NCBI GenBank assembly: GCA_900757205.1
Contig: CAAENA010000056.1
Coordinates: 72,009 to 136,008, forward strand
DNA from: an uncultured Collinsella sp.
GTDB taxonomy: Bacteria > Actinomycetota > Coriobacteriia > Coriobacteriales > Coriobacteriaceae
Length of the DNA: 64,000 nt
Reading direction: 5' to 3'
Shown: positions 17,404 through 25,159 of the stretch, piece after piece
Numbering within the stretch: the first letter of the stretch is position 1
Layout: every line of letters begins with the position of its first letter
Program-made: the position numbers and the translations under genes
The notes under the pieces: model-generated
The model's database searches: none
Told to the model about the DNA's origin: nothing
What the model saw: the letters and a program-made list of their open reading frames with translations, nothing else

Positions 17404-18311
17404 GGCAGCGGTGCGCTCGCTGCGTCCATCCCACACGCGCGGCGCAGCGACCGCATTGCCTCAACGAGGATGACGCCGGCGATAGCGACCGTAATTGCCA
17501 CGTCGAACGGCGTGTTCACAAACCAGAGCAACGTCATGAGATACGACCCGGCATTAAAGGCAAAATGCAGCAGGATCGTGTAGCGAAGCTTTCCGGTCGT
17601 CACGAGCACCCAACCAAAAATGAGGCCGGCGGCACCCGCATAGCAGCCCTGCACCCAGTTCATGTGCATAAAACCGAAGATTGCCGCCTGCAGCACGACC
17701 GCCGCGGCGATACCCCACGTGCTTGGGGCCGCCCAGGGCACCATGGCGCCGTCCTGCGCGCTCGCACGACGCCGGCGTTTCCAGAGCGGACGGCACTGCG
17801 GGTTAAATGCTCGGAGCGAAAACTCAAAAATGATGCCGCGCACCAGCAACTCCTCGCAAAACGGAGCGCCGAGCACCGTAGTCAGGACGGCCAGATAGCT
17901 CGTGTCGCCCATGCCCGTCTCCTCGACAAGTTCGCTGTAGTCGGCCGCGGCCTCGGGCAACAGCGACAGCACGGCGTCGGTCACGTAGCCAACGACCACC
18001 TGCAGGGCCAGGCCAATCACGATAACGCAGACGATGCGCTTCCACGCCCCACGCGCTCCCCCGCCGAGCGGATGAGCGCTTTGCCGGCGTGCCATAAACG
18101 AACGCGGCCACAGATAACGCCACCACAGCAGTGCCATCAAAAACGACGCCATCTGCGCGGCAGCCTGAAGCAATTGAATATCGAGGTCGTCAATCGAAAA
18201 GCCCATGAACACCGACGCGACACCCAGGGCGGAAAACAAAACCACGCTCAGGGCAATATCTGCCGCGACAACGCCAAAACAGGCAAGCGCCCAAATCATC
18301 GCATTGAGCAT
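17400..18311 (-). CDS. CPBP family intramembrane metalloprotease, 303 aa
   Basis: Membrane-embedded glutamic/metalloprotease of the CPBP (CAAX protease and bacteriocin-processing, Abi) family. The three signature motifs are present: EELLVRG (EExxxR), FGFMHMNW (FxxxH) and HFAFNAGS (HxxxN), within about eight hydrophobic segments. The start ATG at 18311 is chosen for the GGAGGAGG site 6-7 nt upstream. No bacteriocin genes are adjacent, so a housekeeping or self-immunity role is open. The 3' end overlaps the ygiQ-like stop by 4 nt. Confidence 0.88.
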   Translation of the reverse strand: MLNAMIWALACFGVVAADIALSVVLFSALGVASVFMGFSIDDLDIQLLQAAAQMASFLMALLWWRYLWPRSFMARRQSAHPLGGGARGAWKRIVCVIVIGLALQVVVGYVTDAVLSLLPEAAADYSELVEETGMGDTSYLAVLTTVLGAPFCEELLVRGIIFEFSLRAFNPQCRPLWKRRRRASAQDGAMVPWAAPSTWGIAAAVVLQAAIFGFMHMNWVQGCYAGAAGLIFGWVLVTTGKLRYTILLHFAFNAGSYLMTLLWFVNTPFDVAITVAIAGVILVEAMRSLRRACGMDAASAPLP

Positions 18312-18340
18312 GCCAACCTCCTCCCGACAGGTAGTCATTA

Positions 18341-18389
18341 AAGAACGTCCCTAACGACTACCTAACGACTAGTCATTGGGGACGTTCTT
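18341..18389. repeat. GGGACGTTCTT-type inverted repeat
   Basis: AAGAACGTCCCTAACGACTA (18341-18360) pairs with 18370-18389 with 18 of 20 matches. A further half-unit ending GGGGACAGTC follows at about 18400-18414. It is related to the element at 45029-45086. The unit overlaps the last codons of the orphan antitoxin gene. Confidence 0.7.
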
Positions 18390-18594
18390 CAACGACTAGC
18401 TGTTGGGGACAGTCTTTGCCAAAGGCCCCGTTGGGCGAGATGTCGAACGGGAAAGTGCCGCAGCGATTGAACGCAGCGATAAACATGCGGATGGCGTTGG
18501 ACGGCGTGGTACCCACGAGTTGAGTTGCCGCCGCGAAGGCTGCCTTCTCCTCGGGCAAGACCTTCGCGACTACGGGGGTCATGTGTTCTGCCAT
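18373..18594 (-). CDS. orphan RelB/DinJ-like antitoxin, 73 aa
   Basis: Ribbon-helix-helix antitoxin-like protein. The N-terminal half (VVAKVLPEEKAAFAAATQLVG, then TTPSNAIRMFIAAFNRCGTFPFDI) matches the RelB/DinJ pattern of a strand followed by two helices ending in LPFD or FPFD. The C-terminal 15-20 residues, where an antitoxin would wrap its toxin, are encoded partly by the intergenic GGGAC repeat and look unrelated. No RelE/YafQ toxin gene follows. AAGGA lies 6 nt before the ATG. Upstream is a plausible autoregulatory operator. I take this as a truncated or degenerate remnant that may still bind DNA. Confidence 0.6.
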   Translation of the reverse strand: MAEHMTPVVAKVLPEEKAAFAAATQLVGTTPSNAIRMFIAAFNRCGTFPFDISPNGAFGKDCPQQLVVEERPQ

Positions 18595-18707
18595 GGCGCT
18601 TCCTTTTTGAAACGACGGTAGTGCGGATAGATGCGGGCCACGCGGCTGGGCGACGGGCTGTGAAGGCAACCCGATTGGCCCGCATCTGGAGTTTGTTTCT
18701 GCAGCGT

Positions 18708-18754
18708 TGGTATTACTTGGTATTCCAAAGTATTACCCCGCAGATAGAATACCA
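18708..18754. promoter_or_regulatory. operator-like GGTATT repeats upstream of antitoxin
   Basis: TGGTATTAC, TTGGTATTCC and AGTATTACC occur in tandem at 18708, 18718 and 18729, and the inverted GAATACCA is at 18747. The outer pair TGGTATTC/GAATACCA forms a dyad. Clusters like this are typical of ribbon-helix-helix antitoxin autoregulation. The assignment to the antitoxin gene 110 nt away is inference. Confidence 0.45.
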
Positions 18755-18766
18755 CACCCGCTCCAT

Positions 18767-18789
18767 GGGGACGGAGAAAAACGGATCAT
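18767..18789. repeat. single GGGGACGGAG half-element
   Basis: GGGGACGGAGAAAAACGG and five further bases match one arm of the inverted repeat at 6143-6213. Only one arm is present here, just downstream of the ABC-transporter gene end. Confidence 0.6.
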
Positions 18790-18808
18790 TTTGTTGCTGA
18801 GTTAGTAT

Positions 18809-20185
18809 TTAGAGCGTGATGATATCCGAGATATCGAGGGCCTGAGCGTCGGCGACATCGTGCGTGGCAAGCAGGAGCATGCGGCCGTCGAGCAAGTCGA
18901 GCACGACCTCGGCGCATGCGTCGCGCGCAGCGGTATCTAAACCGGTAAAGGGCTCGTCAAGAATCACCGCGCCGCCCGGACACAGCAGGGCTCGAGCGAT
19001 CTCGACGCGACGGCGCTGCCCGCCCGAAAGCTCGGCCACGCGAGCATGCACATCGACCCCCGGCACCAGCAAGCGCAACAGGGCCGCAGCACTCGAGGCG
19101 TCCACGCGTGCATCGGCGCACACCAGCACGTTATCCAGCGCCGAGGCGGACTCGACCAAGCGTGCATCTTGAAACACCATCGAGCACGGTGCGCACTCCC
19201 CTGCCGCAAGGGCAAGGAGCGTCGACTTACCCGCACCCGAGGCGCCCATCACACAGATACGCCCACCCGCGGGCACGTTGAGCACCAGCCCGTCGAGCGC
19301 CGGCGCCCAGGGCGCGCGATCGCCCACGGCAAGCGCAAGCTCCGCTGCAGCGCCATCGCCCGCAGCCCTCGCACGCCCGCGCAGCCCATGCCCATGCGCC
19401 CGCACGGCCGCACCCCACGCCACGGGCCCCGAAACCCGCAGCAGCCACACCAGCACGCGCTCGCACGCCCATGAGGCGGCAACGACCAGCACGGTCCACG
19501 CCAGCAGATCAGCCGTCTCAATCAAAAGCTTCGCCTGATAGATGCGCTCACCCACGGTGCCCACCGCCATGCCGATCAGCTCGGCTGCCACACCGGCCTT
19601 CCAGCTCATGCCGATCACGGTACGCGCACACGAAAGCACAAACGGCAGGACTTCGCGCCAGGTGTGGGCGCAAAACAGTCGCCAGCCCCGCACGCCATGC
19701 AGACGAAACATCTGCTCCAGTGGCTTATCCACCTGCGCCAAGCCTTCGACCAGTGAGAAATATACGCCCGGCAGCGCCATCAAAAAGACCGCCGCGATGC
19801 TCACACGTGCCGACCCCAGCCAAATGAGCAGCAGGACCACCACGCAGGCAACCGGCGTCGCCTTCACAAACGAAAGTGCCGGCGCCGCCAAGCGGGCAAA
19901 CGCCCGCGACCGCACCGAGACCCCCGCCAGCACGCCGCCGCACACCGCGGCAAGCGCCAGCCCGCCCAATATTCGCGCGCCCGAGCCCGCCAAAATCGCC
20001 CAGGTACCGACAGCGCATACCAGCCGCAACAACGCCGCCACGACAGCACCCGGCCCCGGCAAGATCAACGGCTGCGCCACCAGCGCCGCCACCAGCATCC
20101 ATGCGACAAGCCAAAAGGCGGCGACGGCACCTGCTGCCGCCACCGCCTTTATACGCTCTGTCATTTGTCGAGCAAACGCACGCAC
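18809..20185 (-). CDS. fused ABC permease-ATPase, ThiX/ThiZ or SsuC/SsuB type, 458 aa
   Basis: One polypeptide joins a membrane permease (about residues 1-250, with the EAA-like region HGVRGWRLFCAHTWREVLPF) to an ATPase (about 265-458). The ATPase has Walker A GASGAGKS, Q-loop MVFQDARL, signature LSGGQRRR, Walker B AVILDEP and H-loop ATHD. NMT1/SsuA-type importers usually have these as separate proteins. The GTG start at 20185 has GGAG 6 nt upstream, overlapping the stop of the solute-binding gene, so the two are translationally coupled. The ATPase is compact. Substrate unknown; thiamine precursors, sulfonates or similar small molecules are the family options. Confidence 0.85.
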   Translation of the reverse strand: MRAFARQMTERIKAVAAAGAVAAFWLVAWMLVAALVAQPLILPGPGAVVAALLRLVCAVGTWAILAGSGARILGGLALAAVCGGVLAGVSVRSRAFARLAAPALSFVKATPVACVVVLLLIWLGSARVSIAAVFLMALPGVYFSLVEGLAQVDKPLEQMFRLHGVRGWRLFCAHTWREVLPFVLSCARTVIGMSWKAGVAAELIGMAVGTVGERIYQAKLLIETADLLAWTVLVVAASWACERVLVWLLRVSGPVAWGAAVRAHGHGLRGRARAAGDGAAAELALAVGDRAPWAPALDGLVLNVPAGGRICVMGASGAGKSTLLALAAGECAPCSMVFQDARLVESASALDNVLVCADARVDASSAAALLRLLVPGVDVHARVAELSGGQRRRVEIARALLCPGGAVILDEPFTGLDTAARDACAEVVLDLLDGRMLLLATHDVADAQALDISDIITL

Positions 20186-20188
20186 GGG

Positions 20189-21247
20189 CTACTCCATGTA
20201 GTAGAAATCGTCAGCCGGAAGTTTACCACCCACGGCGCTCGCGTCCGCGTTGGACAGCACCTGCAGATACCCGCTAAGCGCCGCCTTCATATCCTTGCCC
20301 GTCTGGCAGACAAGCATGCATCCGGGAATCGCCTTCTCGGCGATCGTGGCGTTATCCACGATGCCGGCATCGACCACGGCCTGCGCCCAGTCTGCCGGCG
20401 CCGCATTGACAGCCTTAACGCTCGCCGCATGGCAGCTCAAGAACTCCGCCACGGCCTCGGGATGCTCCTCGGCAAACGCGCGGCGCACCACGGTCACACC
20501 CGTCAGCAAGCGCGAGCCCGTGTCACCTGCCAGCTCGTCCCACACATCGGTCAGGCTTACCGGTGCCGACAGTCTGCCTTCGCTCTTTGCGATGGCAGCG
20601 GTCTTGAACGGCTCGGGCAGCACGCCCACGGCAGACGGATCGGCAAGCAGTGCCGACAGCACCTCGGTGGGCTCGCTCTTAAACTCAAGCGCCACCTGGC
20701 CGGTCAGGCCCGCGCGCTCCAACAGGTAGTTCATGACGTACTCCGGCGTGGTGCCCTTGCCCGTCATACAGACGGTGCGACCCGCCAGGTCGCCAAACGA
20801 GGCCACACTCGCGTCGCCCGTCACCACGTTCAGCACGCCCAGCGTGTTGATGTCGATGACCTGCACCGCGCCCTCGGTCTTGTTGTAGAGCACGCTCGCC
20901 ACGTTGGCGGGCACCAGGGCAATGTCGATATCGCCCTGAATGACCTTGGGCACAATCTCGTCGGCGGCAGTGTTAATCGCAAAGTCGAACTCATTGTCCG
21001 TCTCGCCATCGGCAGCCTGGTCCATAAACTGCACCAGACCGATCGACGTCGGTCCCTTGAGCGAGGCAACGCGCACCTCGACCGACTCAGCGGCAGCGCC
21101 ACTCGCCGCAGACCCAGCAGCCGAACCCGCAGAAGACCTCGCCCCCGCAGCCCCGCCGCTGCAGCCGGCCAACGCAAGCGACAGCGCGCCCGCGGCAAGC
21201 GCCGAGGCAAACCCTCGGCGCGTCATCTCAACATTAAACGCACGCAT
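20189..21247 (-). CDS. ABC transporter solute-binding lipoprotein (NMT1/ThiY/SsuA-like), 352 aa
   Basis: Exported lipoprotein that should deliver substrate to the fused permease-ATPase downstream. The N-terminus has TRRGF followed by a hydrophobic stretch and the lipobox LALAGC; the twin arginines suggest possible Tat export. An Ala/Ser/Gly linker leads to a type 2 periplasmic-binding fold with the NMT1-like stretch GRTVCMTGKGTTPEYVMNYLLERAG and VGVLPEPF. I choose the ATG at 21247 (GGGAAG 8 nt upstream), 2 nt after the hydrogenase stop, over a GTG at 21256. The coupling to the hydrogenase gene is unusual. Confidence 0.87.
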   Translation of the reverse strand: MRAFNVEMTRRGFASALAAGALSLALAGCSGGAAGARSSAGSAAGSAASGAAAESVEVRVASLKGPTSIGLVQFMDQAADGETDNEFDFAINTAADEIVPKVIQGDIDIALVPANVASVLYNKTEGAVQVIDINTLGVLNVVTGDASVASFGDLAGRTVCMTGKGTTPEYVMNYLLERAGLTGQVALEFKSEPTEVLSALLADPSAVGVLPEPFKTAAIAKSEGRLSAPVSLTDVWDELAGDTGSRLLTGVTVVRRAFAEEHPEAVAEFLSCHAASVKAVNAAPADWAQAVVDAGIVDNATIAEKAIPGCMLVCQTGKDMKAALSGYLQVLSNADASAVGGKLPADDFYYME

Positions 21248-21249
21248 CG

Positions 21250-23061
21250 CTAGCACTTCCCTTCGTTGGGCATCGACCAGGCGTGATGGTCGGTGTGCAG
21301 CAGCTCCTCAGCCAGCGGCGAGAGCGGCGCGCCCAAAAACTCGCGATAGCATGCCTGAACATCGGGATTCTCGTGCGAGAAGCGAATCTCGGCGTTCGCA
21401 TCGAGGCCCCACAGCACCTGGCCACGCTCGGCAGCCAGCTCGCAACCGTCGTGGATGGGCTGACCGCCGCCGCCGACGCAGCCGCCCGGGCACGCCATAA
21501 CCTCAACGAAATCATAGCTCACGCGGCCGTCGCGAATCGCGTCGAGCAGGCGGGCGGCGTTGCCCAGCCCGTGCGCCACGGCGACGCGCACCTTGGTGTC
21601 ATCGATATCGGCCACGGCTTCCTTCCAGCCGTCCAGGCCGCGCACGTCGGTAAAGAAATCGGCGTCGGGGTTCTTGCCCGTCACCAGGTAATAGGCCGAA
21701 CGCACGGCGGCCTCCATCACGCCGCCCGTGGCGCCAAAGATCACACCCGCGCCTGTGCCAAAGCCCAGCGGCGTATCGAGCGGCTCCTCAACCAGCGTGT
21801 CCACGCTCACGTGGCTCGCGCGGATCATGCGCACCATCTCGCGCACCGTCAGCGCAACGTCCACATCGGGTGCGCCGCCCTCGCCCACCATGCTCGGCAG
21901 CGCGCACTCAGCCTTCTTGGCCGTGCACGGCATAACGGACACCACGAACAGGCGCTCGGGCTCCACGCCCAGCACCTTGGCGTAGTAGGTCTTGGCGATG
22001 GCGCCGAACATCTGCTGCGGCGACTTTGACGTGGACAGGCTGTCGACAAACTCGGGGTAACGTGCCTTCACAAAGCGCACCCAGCCCGGGCAGCAGCTCG
22101 TGAACATGGGCCAGCCGTGGCTGTCGCCCTCGCCCTTGACGGCCTTCCCCAGGCGCTCGAGCAGTTCGGAGCCCTCCTCCATAATGGTGAGGTCGGCCGA
22201 GAAATCGGTGTCGAACACGTACTCAAAGCCAACGCGGCGCAGCGCGCGAGCCAGGCGCTCAACGGTGGCCTCCTCGCGCGGAATGCCGAGTTCCTCGCCC
22301 CAAGCGCTACGCACAGCCGGCGCGATCTGCACCAGCACGATCTTATCGGGATCGGCGAGAGCATCGAACACAGTCTCGGTGTCGTCGCGCTCGCGCAGCG
22401 CGCCCGTCGGGCAATGCGTGATGCACTGGCCGCACGCGACGCAATCGGTCTTGCCGATCGGCACGCGCCCGCGGGTACCCACGGCGGTATGCGTGGCGCG
22501 GTTGGTCAGGTCCCAAATCCCTAGGCCCTGCACGCTCTCGCACACCTTGATGCAGCGCATGCATTTAATGCACTTGTCGTTTTCGCGGATGATGGGGAAA
22601 TCGAAATCCCAGCCCTCGCCCGCCAAATGCCTTTGATACGGCAGATAGAAAATGCCCAGGTCGTTGGCGATGGTCTGCAGGTTGCAGTTGCCGCTACGCA
22701 CGCAGCTCGTGCACTGCGAATCGTGCTGGGACAGCAGCAGCTGCACGTTGGTACGACGGGCCTCGCGGGCCTTGGGGCTGTTGGTGTGGACCACCATGCC
22801 GTCGAGCACGTAGTTGTTGCAGGCGGCAACCAGCTGGTCGCAGCCCTCAACCTCGACCACGCACACGCGGCAGCCGCCGATCTCGTTTAGATCGCGCAGG
22901 TAGCACAGGGTGGGAATCTGAATGCCGACGGACTTGGCCGCATCCAGGATCGTGGTGTGCTCGGGCACCACGACCTCGCAATTATCGACAGTGAGCTTGA
23001 CCATATTGTGCGCTCCGTTTTCGGTGTTGTCGCTGACGGTGGTTTTGTCGGGCTCTACCAT
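21250..23061 (-). CDS. hydA: [FeFe]-hydrogenase, group A, 603 aa
   Basis: Cytoplasmic iron hydrogenase that interconverts protons and H2. Cluster ligands appear in order: a [2Fe-2S] ferredoxin domain (CYLRDLNEIGGCRVC), the His-Cys cluster (QHDSQCTSCVRSGNC), two [4Fe-4S] motifs (CIKCMRCIKVC and CVACGQCITHCP), then the H-cluster signatures TSCCPGW, MPCTAKKAE and MACPGGCVGGGGQP. The start ATG at 23061 overlaps the upstream flavoprotein gene by 7 nt and has GGGAGG about 8 nt upstream. The domain set matches HydA of NAD(P)-linked or bifurcating enzymes. Maturases HydE, HydF and HydG are not in the window. Confidence 0.94.
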   Translation of the reverse strand: MVEPDKTTVSDNTENGAHNMVKLTVDNCEVVVPEHTTILDAAKSVGIQIPTLCYLRDLNEIGGCRVCVVEVEGCDQLVAACNNYVLDGMVVHTNSPKAREARRTNVQLLLSQHDSQCTSCVRSGNCNLQTIANDLGIFYLPYQRHLAGEGWDFDFPIIRENDKCIKCMRCIKVCESVQGLGIWDLTNRATHTAVGTRGRVPIGKTDCVACGQCITHCPTGALRERDDTETVFDALADPDKIVLVQIAPAVRSAWGEELGIPREEATVERLARALRRVGFEYVFDTDFSADLTIMEEGSELLERLGKAVKGEGDSHGWPMFTSCCPGWVRFVKARYPEFVDSLSTSKSPQQMFGAIAKTYYAKVLGVEPERLFVVSVMPCTAKKAECALPSMVGEGGAPDVDVALTVREMVRMIRASHVSVDTLVEEPLDTPLGFGTGAGVIFGATGGVMEAAVRSAYYLVTGKNPDADFFTDVRGLDGWKEAVADIDDTKVRVAVAHGLGNAARLLDAIRDGRVSYDFVEVMACPGGCVGGGGQPIHDGCELAAERGQVLWGLDANAEIRFSHENPDVQACYREFLGAPLSPLAEELLHTDHHAWSMPNEGKC

Positions 23062-24887
23062 TCCAGGTTCCTCCCTCCGCGGAACGCGCCAAAGCCAAAG
23101 TGGTCGCAGCGCAGGCAGCGGCTCGCCTCCTGGCGCGCTTCCTGCTCGGTGAGACCCTGCTCGACCAGATTCCAATCGTGGATACGCTCGCCGGCCTCGC
23201 GCTCGCCCAGCTCGCAGCGGCCACACTCATGCTTGCCCTTAAACTGAACGGTCGGCAGCTCGACCTCGAGCTTAATCTTGTGGTCGAAGCCCAGATAGTG
23301 GTCGATGTTTGCCGACGCCACGCGGCCGGCGTTGATGGCGCGGATGACGGTGGCGGGGCCGGTCTGGCAGTCGCCGCCGCTAAAGAGGCCATTAAAGTTG
23401 GGCACGGCGCCATCCGAATCGGTGACGATGCAGCCCCACTTGCAGGCAATGCCCATCTCCTCAAACGGCTTGGAATCGATGTCCTGGCCGATGGCGACGA
23501 ACACGCGCTCGCAGGGGATGACGCGCTCGGACGTGGCGGCGGCACGCGGAGCCGGACGACCGCGGCGAGGCTCGCCGATAATCTGCGGCTGCACGCGCAG
23601 GCCGTTCACGCGACCGTCCTCGCCCGTCTCGATGGCGAGCGGGGCCGTCAGCTCCAGCACCTCGCAGCCCTCGGCCTGGGCACCGGCAATCTCGGCGTCC
23701 TGGGCCGTCATATCGCAGATGCGGCGGCGGTAGACAATGCTCACCTTTTCGGCACCGCAGCGCACGGCAGAGCGAGCCACGTCCATGGCCACGTTGCCGC
23801 CGCCGATGACGCACACGCGCTGGCCGCTCAGGTCGGGCAGCTCGTCGTCACCGATGGCGCGCAGCATCTTGACGGCCGACTCCACGCCGGGCGCCTCTTC
23901 GCCCGGAAGGCCGAGCTTCTTGTCATTGTGGGCACCGATGGCCAGGTAGACGGCATCGAACTCGTCGCGCAGGCGGACAAGCTCCTCGCCGTTCACGGAG
24001 TGGTCGAGTTCCGCATCGATGCCGGCGCTCAAGATCCAGTCGATCTCGGCCTGCAAGCGCTCGCGCGGCAGACGATAGCTGGGGATGCCGTAGCGCAGCA
24101 TGCCGCCCAGGTGGTGGCGCTGCTCAAAGATGGTCACCTTATGGCCCATCACGGCCAGGTAGTAGGCGCAGGAAAGGCCGGCCGGGCCGCCGCCGATCAC
24201 AGCAACGCGCTTACCGGTGTTGTCCACTACATGCGGCTTGTGGTCGTTGAGGTCACTGTGCTCAACGGCAAAACGCTTGAGGGCGAGGATGTTCATGGGG
24301 TCGTCGACCATGCCACGGCGACAGTGCATCTCGCAGGGATGCTCGCACACCAGGCCGCAGACGAGCGGCAGCGGGTTGTTCTTGCGGATGACCTTGACGG
24401 CATCAGCATAGCGGCCGGCCTCGACGAGCGAAATGTAACCGGGAATGTCGACGTGCGCCGGGCAGCCCGAGACACACGGAACGCGGGCCTCGCGATCAAA
24501 GCCGCAGGAATGCTCACGGATGTGGTGCTCAAAGTCATCACGGAAGCCACGAATAGCCGTGAGTGCCATGGCGCCGGCCTCGTAACCGATGGCGCAGTCA
24601 CTCGAAAGGTAGATAGTGCGGGCCGTGCGCTCAATCAGGTTGAGCGTGGACTCGTCGGCGCGGCCCTCGAGCACATCGGCAAGCAGGTCGCTCAGCGCGC
24701 TCAGGCCCACGCGACAGGGCGTGCACTTGCCGCAGCTCTGGGTGGAGCACAGGTTGACGAGCGCTGCCGTAAACTCCACGGGACACGGGGCGAGCGAGCT
24801 CACCGCCAGACGACGTCCGAGCGCATCGTGCAGGTCGTCCATGACGGCCTGAGCGTGGCTGCGTTCCATTACATGCAGTCGAGTCAT
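23055..24887 (-). CDS. NuoF-fragment / GltD-like FAD-NAD(P) oxidoreductase, 610 aa
   Basis: First gene of the hydrogenase operon. It begins with the C-terminal iron-sulfur part of NuoF/HydB only (CSTQSCGKCTPCRVG, about residues 47-61), without the FMN/NADH fold. This is followed by a complete GltD/NfnB-type module: a Cys-rich adaptor, a first dinucleotide fold (VAVIGGGPAGLSCAYYL), a second (VCVIGGGNVAMDVARSA) and a C-terminal CGRCELG/CLRCD. It probably passes electrons between NAD(P)H and HydA; bifurcation is possible but not shown. The ATG at 24887 has GGGG 5 nt upstream, and an operator-like palindrome lies 65 nt further up. Confidence 0.85.
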   Translation of the reverse strand: MTRLHVMERSHAQAVMDDLHDALGRRLAVSSLAPCPVEFTAALVNLCSTQSCGKCTPCRVGLSALSDLLADVLEGRADESTLNLIERTARTIYLSSDCAIGYEAGAMALTAIRGFRDDFEHHIREHSCGFDREARVPCVSGCPAHVDIPGYISLVEAGRYADAVKVIRKNNPLPLVCGLVCEHPCEMHCRRGMVDDPMNILALKRFAVEHSDLNDHKPHVVDNTGKRVAVIGGGPAGLSCAYYLAVMGHKVTIFEQRHHLGGMLRYGIPSYRLPRERLQAEIDWILSAGIDAELDHSVNGEELVRLRDEFDAVYLAIGAHNDKKLGLPGEEAPGVESAVKMLRAIGDDELPDLSGQRVCVIGGGNVAMDVARSAVRCGAEKVSIVYRRRICDMTAQDAEIAGAQAEGCEVLELTAPLAIETGEDGRVNGLRVQPQIIGEPRRGRPAPRAAATSERVIPCERVFVAIGQDIDSKPFEEMGIACKWGCIVTDSDGAVPNFNGLFSGGDCQTGPATVIRAINAGRVASANIDHYLGFDHKIKLEVELPTVQFKGKHECGRCELGEREAGERIHDWNLVEQGLTEQEARQEASRCLRCDHFGFGAFRGGRNLEW

Positions 24888-24951
24888 AAGATCCCCTCTC
24901 ACATGGCAGCCCGGAGGCGAGGCCGGGCGAAATTGCTACACGCACAACACT

Positions 24952-24972
24952 GACCTAAAAAGTTGTTAGGTC
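24952..24972. promoter_or_regulatory. palindromic operator candidate of hydrogenase operon
   Basis: GACCTAA and TTAGGTC form a perfect 7-bp dyad around 7 nt, 65 nt upstream of the first gene of the hydrogenase operon. It does not match Rex (TTGTGAA dyad) or FNR/CRP consensus. The cognate regulator is unknown. Confidence 0.4.
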
Positions 24973-25074
24973 TCAACGCAGTTCGGCAGGCGGCATGAAA
25001 TGTCACCCTCAGCGGTGAAATAGAACATTACCGCAGATAAATGCCATATTTGATAAAACGCGTTACCAAATGAC

Positions 25075-25110
25075 AATGCCCCGTCCGCGCAAGCACGCGA
25101 ACGGGGCATT
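25075..25110 (-). terminator. terminator of alpha-glucoside PTS operon
   Basis: AATGCCCCGT and ACGGGGCATT form a 10-bp stem extended by CGCG/CGCG, 50 nt after the GH4 stop on the minus strand. The T-tract is weak. It also lies just upstream of the hydrogenase operon promoter region. Confidence 0.65.
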
Positions 25111-25159
25111 GGTCAAGTTTTACGGTCAGCGGCTCTTTTGTGCCAGCGACCTTCTGTCT

